This document shows, in pieces, positions 1 through 5,093 of a DNA stretch of 7,079 bases; within the stretch, counting starts at the first letter, position 1; every line of letters begins with the position of its first letter. A program made the position numbers and the translations under genes. Origin of the DNA: Nitriliruptoraceae bacterium (GTDB lineage Bacteria > Actinomycetota > Nitriliruptoria > Nitriliruptorales > Nitriliruptoraceae); contig SKLC01000134.1 of NCBI GenBank assembly GCA_007123425.1, positions 1-7,079 on the forward strand, written 5' to 3'. The notes under the pieces are model-generated. The model saw only the letters and a list, made by a program, of their open reading frames with translations. It searched no databases and was not told the DNA's origin.

Positions 1-231
1 ACCCTCGGCGTGGGGTGGCTCGCCCGCCCCCTGCAGGTCGAGCCCGGCGCAGAAGCCCCGGCCGGCGCCGGTGAGCACGATGACCCGGCAGTCGCGGTCG
101 GTGCTCAGCTCATCGAGCGCGGCGTGCAGGTCGGCGACCAGCTCGTGGTTCATGGCGTTGAGGCGGTCGGGCCGATCGAGCGTGACGGTGACGATGCCGT
201 CCTCGACCTGCTCGGTGCGCACGGTGTTCAT
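1..231 (-). CDS. enoyl-CoA hydratase/isomerase, N-terminal part (cut by window edge)
   Basis: Seventy-seven codons of a crotonase-superfamily protein are visible; the C-terminal two thirds lie beyond the left edge. The translation begins MNTVRTEQVEDGIVTVTLDR and contains the two crotonase signatures that build the oxyanion hole: RLNAM (residues 23-27) and GRGFCAGLDL (residues 57-66). The start at 231 is supported by a perfect AGGAGG Shine-Dalgarno (minus strand, 237-242) five bases upstream. The gene lies 21 bp downstream of the F420-dependent oxidoreductase on the same strand, so the two are very probably co-transcribed. Family knowledge: such enzymes usually hydrate trans-2-enoyl-CoA in beta-oxidation, but the superfamily also holds isomerases and hydrolases. 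The catalytic Glu residues expected later in the protein are outside the window, so the exact reaction cannot be fixed. The family call is firm, the substrate unknown. Confidence 0.9.
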   Translation of the reverse strand, partial: MNTVRTEQVEDGIVTVTLDRPDRLNAMNHELVADLHAALDELSTDRDCRVIVLTGAGRGFCAGLDLQGAGEPPHAEG

Positions 232-252
232 CGCGACCTCCTGGGGCGTGGT

Positions 253-1275
253 CTACAGCGCGTTCTGGAGCCGCTCGAGCACCTCGGGGTCCCGGGTGCC
301 GAGGATGAGCGTGCTCACGCGGGACTCCTTCCACGCTTCGAGGCGATCGACGATCCGCGCCATCGGCCCCACCAGCGCCGTCTCGTCGACGAGCGCGTCC
401 GGGACCTTGGCGGCGGCCTCGGCCTTCTTGCCGTCGAGGTAGAGGTCCTGGATCTCGTTGGCCTCCTTCTCGAAGCCGTAGCGGCAGGCGAGGTCGTGGT
501 AGAAGTTTCTCCCTCGTGCGCCCATCCCGCCGATGTAGAGCGCCAGCCCCGGGCGCACCGCGTCGCGGCAGGCGTCGAGGTCGTCGCCCACCACGACGTT
601 GGCGGTCGGCGCGATGCTGAGCGAGTTCGGGTCCCGACCGGCCGCCTCCAGGCCGGCGTCGAGGTGCTCGTTGTAGATGTCCTCGCGCTCGGGCGAGTAG
701 AAGATCGGCAGCCAGCCGTCGGCGATCTCGGCGGTCAGCCGCACGTTCTTCGGGCCGATCGCCGCGAGATAGATCGGGATGCTCGACCGCACGGGGTGCA
801 GGATCGACTTCAGCGGCTTGCCGAGCCCGGTGGCGTCGGGCCCCGTGTAGGGCACCTGGTACTCGGTGCCGTCGAACTCGAGCCGCTCCTCCCGGGCGAC
901 GGCCCGGCGCACGATCTCGACGTACTCCCGGGTCCGCGCCAGGGGCTTGCCGTAGGGCACCCCGTGCCAGCCCTCGACCACCTGCGGCCCCGACAGGCCC
1001 AGGCCCAGCAGCACCCGGCCGCCTGACAGGGCGTCCAACGACATCGCGGTCATCGCCGTGTTGGCCGGCGAGCGCGCCGGCATCTGCAGGATCGCGCTGC
1101 CCAGCTTGATCCGCTCGGTGCGCGCGGCGAGGTACGACAGGACCGTGACCGCGTCGGAGCCGTAGGCCTCCGCGGCCCAGACGGAGTCGAGCCCCAGGCG
1201 GTCCGCCCGCTCGACCAGCTCCACCATCGGCGTCGGATCCCCACCGATCATTCCCACGTTCAGGCCGAGCTTCAT
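253..1275 (-). CDS. LLM-class F420-dependent oxidoreductase, Rv3520c-like
   Basis: A 340-residue luciferase-like TIM-barrel protein starting MKLGLNVGMIGGDPTPMVEL. It strongly resembles the mycobacterial Rv3520c family as I remember it: AEAYGSDA (35-42), LQMPARSPANTAM (63-75), LSGGRVLLGLGLSGPQVVEGW (83-103), GKPLARTREY (109-118), LGKPLK (151-156), IGPKNVRL (173-180), ADGWLPIFYSP (185-195) and LALYIGGMGA (244-253). Length is normal for the family and no region is missing. The ATG at 1275 is preceded by GGGGGAG, 3 bases upstream. Family knowledge: these enzymes use reduced deazaflavin F420 for hydride transfer and are cytosolic; the substrate of Rv3520c is not established to my knowledge, although the mycobacterial gene lies near steroid-degradation genes. 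It is the first gene of a minus-strand operon with the enoyl-CoA hydratase, which suggests an acyl-CoA or lipid-derived substrate. That last point is inference. Confidence 0.93.
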   Translation of the reverse strand: MKLGLNVGMIGGDPTPMVELVERADRLGLDSVWAAEAYGSDAVTVLSYLAARTERIKLGSAILQMPARSPANTAMTAMSLDALSGGRVLLGLGLSGPQVVEGWHGVPYGKPLARTREYVEIVRRAVAREERLEFDGTEYQVPYTGPDATGLGKPLKSILHPVRSSIPIYLAAIGPKNVRLTAEIADGWLPIFYSPEREDIYNEHLDAGLEAAGRDPNSLSIAPTANVVVGDDLDACRDAVRPGLALYIGGMGARGRNFYHDLACRYGFEKEANEIQDLYLDGKKAEAAAKVPDALVDETALVGPMARIVDRLEAWKESRVSTLILGTRDPEVLERLQNAL

Positions 1276-1281
1276 GCACTC

Positions 1282-1312
1282 CCCCTAACGGTTATCGATC
1301 GTATGCTAGGGG
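1282..1312. promoter_or_regulatory. interrupted palindrome upstream of the F420 oxidoreductase, candidate operator
   Basis: CCCCTA (1282-1287) and TAGGGG (1307-1312) form perfect 6-bp arms centred on 1297, with one further matched pair (C1289/G1305). Between them lies TATCGATCG (1293-1301), a 9-bp word that recurs at 2213-2221 upstream of the SDR gene. The left arm overlaps the ribosome-binding region of the oxidoreductase, so a bound protein would block its expression. On the minus strand TAGCAT (1303-1308) could serve as a -10 box, but I see no convincing -35. Operator function is inferred from symmetry and the shared words. Confidence 0.5.
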
Positions 1313-1357
1313 AATCCGCTCGGCGATGTGGCACGAATCGTTCGGTACCGTCCCGCG

Positions 1358-1388
1358 CTGCGTGCCGCTCCCCGTTGCCGGCACGCAG
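1358..1388. repeat. 10-bp perfect inverted repeat (hairpin) in the divergent region
   Basis: CTGCGTGCCG (1358-1367) is followed after 11 bases by its exact reverse complement CGGCACGCAG (1379-1388). The stem would be very stable. There is no T-run on either side, so it is not a classical intrinsic terminator. It lies between the divergent oxidoreductase and TetR genes, about 130 bp upstream of the latter. It could be a DNA-binding site for a dimeric regulator, a structured leader of the TetR transcript if transcription starts early, or a chance repeat in GC-rich DNA. Confidence 0.55.
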
Positions 1389-1421
1389 GGGCCAGGGCAC
1401 ACACGATCCGCCTGCGCGTCG

Positions 1422-1445
1422 CCAAGCAACGAACGTTCGCTAGGT
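1422..1445. promoter_or_regulatory. candidate operator upstream of the TetR gene
   Basis: The segment holds a perfect 10-bp palindrome CGAACGTTCG (1430-1439) that runs directly into TCGCTAGGT (1437-1445), the word shared with the SDR and dehydrogenase/thioesterase upstream regions. In addition CCAAGC (1422-1427) and GCTAGG (1439-1444) are inverted copies with one mismatch. It lies about 73-96 bp upstream of the GTG start of the TetR gene, a sensible place for an autoregulatory site. TACACT (1449-1454) just downstream is a possible -10 box, but no clear -35 is visible. Function is inferred. Confidence 0.45.
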
Positions 1446-1517
1446 CCGTACACTACGCGAAGCGCAGCCAGCCGCCGGGACCACCGCGGCATCAGGTGAG
1501 GAACGTCAGGACACAAC

Positions 1518-2144
1518 GTGCACGAGCAGGCCACGCAGGACCCGGCGACCACGCTCGAGGACTGGCGTCACTACGAGCCGCTGCAGCTCTCCCCCATCCT
1601 CCGCCACGCCATGGAGGCCTTCGCCGAGCACGGCTACCACGGGACCTCGGTGCGCGACATCGCCCGCCGCGTGGGCCAGACGGTGCCGGCGATCTACTAC
1701 CACTTCGAGAACAAGCAGGCGCTGCTGTTCACGCTGGTCACCGAGTCGCTGGAGGAGGCACAGCGGCGGTGCCGCATGGCGCAGGCGGAGGCCGGCGCCG
1801 ATCCGGTCGAGCGCTTCCGCGCCCTGATCACCTGCATCGTGCTCTACATCGCCAACCGCCGCGAGCTGTCCTTCCTCGAGGGCGAGATCCGCAGCCTGGA
1901 GCCGGACAAGCGCGACGCATGCATCGCCATGCGCGACGAGGTGGAGCACATGGTGGTGGCCGCGATCGAGGACGGCGTGGCGCAGCAGCGGTTCACCACG
2001 CCGCATCCCCCGGCGGACGCCGCGCGGGCGGTTCTGGCGATGTGCCTGGGCGTGGCGACCTGGTATCGCCCCGACGGCAGGCTCACCCCGGAGCAGCTGG
2101 CCGACCGCTACGTGGACTTCGCCCTCGGCGCAGTCGGCGGGTAG
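1518..2144 (+). CDS. TetR-family transcriptional repressor, KstR2-like
   Basis: A 208-residue protein with the TetR layout. The N-terminal DNA-binding domain is LRHAMEAFAEHGYHGTSVRDIARR (28-51) followed by VGQTVPAIYYHFENKQAL (52-69), the helix-turn-helix with the family's YYHF signature. The C-terminal ligand domain includes LSFLEGEIRSL (117-127) and ends TWYRPDGRLTPEQLADRYVD (181-200). That end resembles KstR2-type regulators, which in mycobacteria sense a CoA thioester of a sterol-ring intermediate. The GTG at 1518 has only a weak Shine-Dalgarno (CAGGA, 5-6 bases upstream); the 25-residue leader before the first helix is normal, and the ATG at 1611 would cut into the domain. It sits between the divergent oxidoreductase gene and the SDR gene, so it is the natural local regulator, probably released by an acyl-CoA. 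Ligand and operator are inferred. It might be called FadR- or KstR2-like in databases. Confidence 0.9.
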   Translation: MHEQATQDPATTLEDWRHYEPLQLSPILRHAMEAFAEHGYHGTSVRDIARRVGQTVPAIYYHFENKQALLFTLVTESLEEAQRRCRMAQAEAGADPVERFRALITCIVLYIANRRELSFLEGEIRSLEPDKRDACIAMRDEVEHMVVAAIEDGVAQQRFTTPHPPADAARAVLAMCLGVATWYRPDGRLTPEQLADRYVDFALGAVGG

Positions 2145-2158
2145 CCCGCCCCGCCGAC
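2133..2158 (+). terminator. hairpin overlapping the TetR stop codon, possible terminator
   Basis: GTCGGCGGG (2133-2141) pairs perfectly with CCCGCCGAC (2150-2158), giving a 9-bp GC stem with an 8-base loop that contains the TAG stop codon (2142-2144). No T-run follows, so it is not a textbook intrinsic terminator, although actinobacteria often use such stems without a T-run. It would separate the TetR transcript from the SDR gene, which has its own candidate promoter downstream. The stem is seen directly; the function is inferred. Confidence 0.4.
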
Positions 2159-2198
2159 GGCTCCGCGCGCTACCTCGGCGGCGGTCGCGCATTCGCGC

Positions 2199-2228
2199 TT
2201 GCCCCACCGCACTATCGATCGCTAGGTT
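2199..2228 (+). promoter_or_regulatory. candidate promoter and operator of the SDR gene
   Basis: TTGCCC (2199-2204) and TAGGTT (2223-2228) are separated by 18 bases and fit -35 and -10 elements of a housekeeping sigma factor, with the start codon 36 bases beyond the -10. The spacer holds TATCGATCG (2213-2221), also found upstream of the F420 oxidoreductase, and it joins ATCGCTAGGT (2218-2227), a 10-bp word found identically at 5022-5031. A repressor at this position would cover the -10 box. Promoter and operator are both inferred from sequence only. Confidence 0.5.
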
Positions 2229-2264
2229 ACGGACGTCGGCGCGAGGCTCACGAAAGGGCGTGCC

Positions 2265-3023
2265 GTGATCCTCGATCGCTTCCGGCTCGACGGCCGGACC
2301 GCCATCGTCACCGGCGCGTCCTCGGGCCTCGGCGTCGCCTTCGCCCGTGCCCTGGCCGAAGCGGGCGCCGACGTCGCCCTCGCCGCCCGCCGAGCGGACC
2401 GACTGGAGGACACCGCTGCGCTGGTGCGGGCCACGGGCCGGCGAGCGCTCACGGTCAAGACCGATGTGGCCGACCCGGCCGACTGCCAGCGACTGGTGGA
2501 GCAGACGATGGAGTCGTGGGGTCGCGTCGACGTACTGGTCAACAACGCGGGCCTCGGCATGGCCGCCCCCGCGACGCGCGAGCAGCCCGACGACTTCCGC
2601 CGGGTCCTCGACGTCAACCTCAACGGCTGCTACTGGATGGCCCAGGCGTGTGGGCGCGTCATGGAGGCGGGCAGCAGCATCATCAACGTCTCCAGCATCC
2701 TCTCGCTGACGACCGCCGGCCTGCCCCAGGCGGCTTACGCCGCCAGCAAGGCCGGGCTCAACGGGCTCACCCGCGACCTCGCGCAGCAGTGGACCGGCCG
2801 CAAGGGCATCCGCGTCAACGCCCTGGCCCCGGGGTTCTTCGCGTCGGAGATGACCGACCAGAACGAGCCGGGCTACCTCGACGCGCAGGCTGCCCGCACC
2901 CTCTGCGGTCGCCTCGGCGATGCCGACGAGCTGGCCTCGGCCCTGCTCTTCCTGGCCAGTGACGCCGGGGCCTACGTCACCGGCCAGGTCCTGGTGGTCG
3001 ACGGCGGCTACACGATCGCATGA
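2265..3023 (+). CDS. SDR-family NAD(P)-dependent oxidoreductase
   Basis: A 252-residue classical short-chain dehydrogenase/reductase of normal length. Visible motifs: cofactor-binding TGASSGLG (16-23); AARRADRL (40-47), whose Arg pair after the second strand suggests NADP(H) preference; DVAD (67-70); NNAG (93-96); the structural Asn in DVNLNG (116-121); NVSS (141-144); the catalytic pair Tyr158 and Lys162 in YAASK; and the C-terminal VTGQVLVVDGGYT. The Ser-to-Tyr spacing is one residue longer than in FabG. The GTG at 2265 has AAAGGG seven bases upstream; another GTG five bases upstream is out of frame. In this context it could oxidise a 3-hydroxyacyl-CoA after the hydratase step, or reduce a 3-oxo group, but SDR sequences do not reveal the substrate. 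It ends 37 bp from the convergent stress-protein gene. The family is certain, the role inferred. Confidence 0.93.
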   Translation: MILDRFRLDGRTAIVTGASSGLGVAFARALAEAGADVALAARRADRLEDTAALVRATGRRALTVKTDVADPADCQRLVEQTMESWGRVDVLVNNAGLGMAAPATREQPDDFRRVLDVNLNGCYWMAQACGRVMEAGSSIINVSSILSLTTAGLPQAAYAASKAGLNGLTRDLAQQWTGRKGIRVNALAPGFFASEMTDQNEPGYLDAQAARTLCGRLGDADELASALLFLASDAGAYVTGQVLVVDGGYTIA

Positions 3024-3060
3024 GGCGCCGCTCTGGCGAGTGGGGCCACACGCGACGTCG

Positions 3061-3495
3061 CTACTCGGCGTCCTCGGGCGCCTTGACCGCCAGCACCGCG
3101 CACTCCGCGCCGAGCAGCACGTCCTGCGCCATGCTGCCCATCACCAGCTTCCCCACCGGCGAGCGGCGCCGCAGCCCCAGCACGATCATCTCGGGCTCGA
3201 GCCGCCGGGCGACGCCGAGCAGCGCCTCCGCCGGCTCCTCGCTGCGGTTGGGGACGACCTCGACGTAGGCGGCCAGGCCCTGCTCGGAGAGCCGCTCCTG
3301 CAGCCCGGCCGCACGCTCTCGGGCCTGGCGCAGGGTCTGGTCCCACGACTTCAGCTGCGACTCCGAGTCGCGGTCGGGGCCGCGCAGCAGGTCCACCACG
3401 TGCAGGCGCATGCCGCGGGACCGCGCCTCCTCGATGGCGCGCTCGAGCGCGGCCTTGCCCTCGGGTCGTTCCGAGTAGCGCACCAGGATCGTCAT
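3061..3495 (-). CDS. universal stress protein, UspA family
   Basis: A single-domain Usp of 144 residues, starting MTILVRYSERPEGKAALERA. The typical beginning (ILVRYSERPEGKAAL, with VRYS in place of the usual VxxDGS), the central VVDLL (33-37) and the nucleotide-loop region MIVLGLRRRSPVGKLVMGSM (103-122) identify it. The ATP-binding pattern G-x2-G-x9-G-S is kept except that the second Gly is Arg110 (G107, R110, G120, S121); many actinobacterial and archaeal members show a GLRRRSPVGK form. The start at 3495 is preferred over an upstream ATG at 3555 because GGAGG lies eight bases upstream (3504-3508) and because the extra 20 residues are unlike the family. It is a cytosolic, probably nucleotide-binding protein of unknown partner. 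It lies 121 bp downstream of the acyl-CoA dehydrogenase, with a hairpin between, so it is probably transcribed alone and may be functionally unrelated. Confidence 0.9.
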   Translation of the reverse strand: MTILVRYSERPEGKAALERAIEEARSRGMRLHVVDLLRGPDRDSESQLKSWDQTLRQARERAAGLQERLSEQGLAAYVEVVPNRSEEPAEALLGVARRLEPEMIVLGLRRRSPVGKLVMGSMAQDVLLGAECAVLAVKAPEDAE

Positions 3496-3503
3496 CGATG
3501 TCG

Positions 3504-3508
3504 CCTCC
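3504..3508 (-). promoter_or_regulatory. ribosome-binding site deciding the Usp start
   Basis: GGAGG on the minus strand, eight bases before the ATG at 3495. It selects the 144-residue form over a 164-residue reading that would begin at 3555. Confidence 0.7.
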
Positions 3509-3520
3509 GTGTCGTGGCGC

Positions 3521-3529
3521 AGCCTAGGT
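3521..3529 (-). promoter_or_regulatory. possible -10 element or operator half upstream of Usp
   Basis: On the minus strand TAGGCT (3521-3526) fits the TANNNT -10 pattern and overlaps the 6-bp palindrome CCTAGG (3523-3528); on the plus strand the site reads CCTAGGT. I see no matching -35. It shares CTAGGT with the other intergenic sites but not the flanking TCG, so it may be only a promoter box. Confidence 0.35.
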
Positions 3530-3572
3530 CCCGTCGCACCGTGCACGCGCCGCATTCCCGCACGGCGCCGGC

Positions 3573-3606
3573 CGGTCCGGCTGCACGGGGTGTCGCCGCC
3601 GGACCG
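3573..3606 (-). terminator. hairpin 10 bp after the acyl-CoA dehydrogenase stop
   Basis: CGGTCCGGC (3573-3581) and GCCGGACCG (3598-3606) form a perfect 9-bp stem with a 16-base loop. On the minus strand it begins about 10 bases after the dehydrogenase stop codon (3617-3619), which is a typical terminator position. There is no T-run. It probably ends or attenuates the dehydrogenase transcript before the stress-protein gene. Confidence 0.5.
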
Positions 3607-3616
3607 CCCGCCGCGC

Positions 3617-4888
3617 TCAGGATGACGAGACGCCCTTGGGCTCGGCCTGCTTCATGAAGCCGAAGAGGTACCCGGCCACGCGCCGCATCTGGATCTCCTC
3701 CGCGCCCTCGGTGATCCGGTAGCGACGGTGGTGGCGGTAGATGTGCTCGAAGGGCTTGTGGCGGGAGTAGCCCAGCCCGCCATGGACCTGCATGGCCCGG
3801 TCGGCGGCCTCGCAGCACAGGCGGTTCGACCAGTAGTTGCACATCGAGACCTGCTTGGACTGCGAGAACGGTCCGTCCTCGTCCATCAGCCAGGCCGTCT
3901 GGCGGATGAACACCCGCAGCATGTCGATCTGGGTCTGCAGCTCCACGATCGGGAACTGGATCGCCTGGTTGGTCGCGAGCGCCTTGCCGAAGGGCTTGCG
4001 CTGCTTGGCGTACTCGATGGACTCGTCGATGCAGAACTGCGCGGCGCCGAGGCTGGAGGCCGCCTGGCGGATGCGGTTCTCGTTGAAGAAGTGCTGGACG
4101 AGCTGCAGGCCCTTGCCCTCGCCCGCGAGGATCGCCCCGTCGTCCACCCGGACGTCGGTGAAGGACACCGTGGCGTGGTCGGTGGGCATGTTGAAGGTCC
4201 ACAGGTACTGCTCGACCTTCACGCCCGGGTCGTCCATGGGGACCAGGAAGGCGGTGATGCCGTGCCCGTCGCCGGGCTCGCCGCTGGTGCGTGCGAAGAC
4301 CAGGTCGTGTGACGCCTTGTGCACACCGGTGTTCCAGGTCTTCTGGCCGTTGATCACCCAGCCGTCGCCGTCGCGCACGGCCCGGGTCTCCATGTGCGTC
4401 GCGTCAGAGCCGTGCTCGGGCTCGGTGATGCCGAACGCGAAGCCACGGCGGCCCTCGGCCAGGTCGTCGACCCAGTCGCGCTTCTGCTCGTCGGTGCCGT
4501 AGATGGTCATCAGCAGCAGCGCGACGTTGTTGCCCACGACGGCGTGCTCGTTCTGCAGGTCGCAGTGCAGCCCCAGGCCCTGGCTGGCCAGGTGCTCCCG
4601 GATGACGGCCATGCCGAAGTTCGTGCCGTCCTGCCCGCCGTACTCGCTGGGCACCTGGTAGCGGAGGTGGCCGGCCTCGTCGGCGCGACGCTTGGCCTCG
4701 GCGAGCAGCTGCTCCCACTCCTCGTTGGGCAGCCCGCCCCGCTCCCAGTCGGTGCGGGCGTCCTCCCGGCGGTGGTCGAAGAAGCGGATGTTGTCGTTCT
4801 GCTCCTCGAGCGGCTTGATCTCCCGCTCGACGAAGTCGTCGACCTCCGCGATGTAGTCGACGAGGTCCTGTGGCAGGCGGAAGTCCAT
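3617..4888 (-). CDS. acyl-CoA dehydrogenase (FadE-type)
   Basis: A 423-residue flavoprotein that introduces the alpha,beta double bond into an acyl-CoA, passing electrons to electron-transfer flavoprotein. Regions in order: helical N-terminal domain with RYQVPSEYGGQDGTN (76-90); the middle beta domain with FGITEPEHGSDATHMETRA (152-170) and WVINGQKTWNTG (177-188); and the C-terminal helical domain with RIRQAASSLGAAQFCID (272-288), KQRKPFGK (295-302) and QVHGGLGYSRHKPFEHIYR (367-385). Glu394 in RITEGAEEIQ sits where medium-chain dehydrogenases carry their catalytic base. Length is slightly above the usual 380-390 because of an N-terminal insertion around residues 35-60, which I recall from mycobacterial homologues. 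The start at 4888 is chosen from the ribosome-binding site. It is divergent from the thioesterase and racemase genes, so they probably share control. Substrate unknown; a 2-methyl-branched acyl-CoA is plausible from context. Confidence 0.94.
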   Translation of the reverse strand: MDFRLPQDLVDYIAEVDDFVEREIKPLEEQNDNIRFFDHRREDARTDWERGGLPNEEWEQLLAEAKRRADEAGHLRYQVPSEYGGQDGTNFGMAVIREHLASQGLGLHCDLQNEHAVVGNNVALLLMTIYGTDEQKRDWVDDLAEGRRGFAFGITEPEHGSDATHMETRAVRDGDGWVINGQKTWNTGVHKASHDLVFARTSGEPGDGHGITAFLVPMDDPGVKVEQYLWTFNMPTDHATVSFTDVRVDDGAILAGEGKGLQLVQHFFNENRIRQAASSLGAAQFCIDESIEYAKQRKPFGKALATNQAIQFPIVELQTQIDMLRVFIRQTAWLMDEDGPFSQSKQVSMCNYWSNRLCCEAADRAMQVHGGLGYSRHKPFEHIYRHHRRYRITEGAEEIQMRRVAGYLFGFMKQAEPKGVSSS

Positions 4889-4894
4889 GCTCAT

Positions 4895-4899
4895 CTCCG
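4895..4899 (-). promoter_or_regulatory. ribosome-binding site deciding the acyl-CoA dehydrogenase start
   Basis: CGGAG on the minus strand directly abuts one ATG (4894) and lies six bases before a second in-frame ATG (4888). Only the second has normal spacing, giving a protein that starts MDFRLPQDLV. The open frame further upstream to 4990 encodes an Arg-rich stretch unlike the family and is read as leader. Confidence 0.7.
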
Positions 4900-5002
4900 T
4901 TGTCCGTGTCCCACGGCCGCCCGAAGCGACCACGCCACGCGGTCGAGCGCGCCGCGAGTCCCTCTCTGGCTCCCGATGACGCTCCCTCACGTCCCCGCCA
5001 CT

Positions 5003-5042
5003 CTAGCGCCATACCTAACCTATCGCTAGGTAAGTTGCTAGC
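5003..5042. promoter_or_regulatory. nested palindromes in the divergent dehydrogenase/thioesterase promoter region
   Basis: Three overlapping inverted repeats are visible. TACCTA (5012-5017) and TAGGTA (5027-5032) are perfect arms centred on 5022, with a further matched pair inside (C5019/G5025). CTAGCG (5003-5008) mirrors CGCTAG (5024-5029). GCTAG (5025-5029) mirrors CTAGC (5038-5042). The central ATCGCTAGGT (5022-5031) is identical to 2218-2227 upstream of the SDR gene. Possible -10 boxes are TAAGTT (5031-5036) toward the thioesterase and TAGGTT (5017-5022, minus strand) toward the dehydrogenase; clear -35 elements are not seen. The site is about 52 bp from the thioesterase start and about 115 bp from the dehydrogenase start, so one bound repressor could control both directions. 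Function is inferred. Confidence 0.55.
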
Positions 5043-5093
5043 CTCGTCGGCGACGGGAGGACGTCGGCGGGCGACAGCGGCGGGGAGAACACG

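Noticed and set aside
10..1279. Open frames overlapping the hydratase and F420 oxidoreductase on either strand
   Set aside because: They are shadows of the real minus-strand genes; only the frame at 253-1275 shows a family signature.
1328..2962. 544-codon plus-strand open frame spanning the TetR and SDR genes
   Set aside because: It is out of frame with both recognisable genes, and its translation is Arg/Ala/Pro-rich with no motif.
3024..3060. Bidirectional terminator between the convergent SDR and stress-protein genes
   Set aside because: Only a 4-bp stem (CGCC/GGCG) is visible in this 37-bp gap and there is no T-run, so it is too weak to annotate.
4889..4990. N-terminal extension of the acyl-CoA dehydrogenase to an ATG at 4990
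   Set aside because: The extra 34 residues are Arg-rich and unlike the family, while CGGAG at ideal spacing supports the start at 4888.
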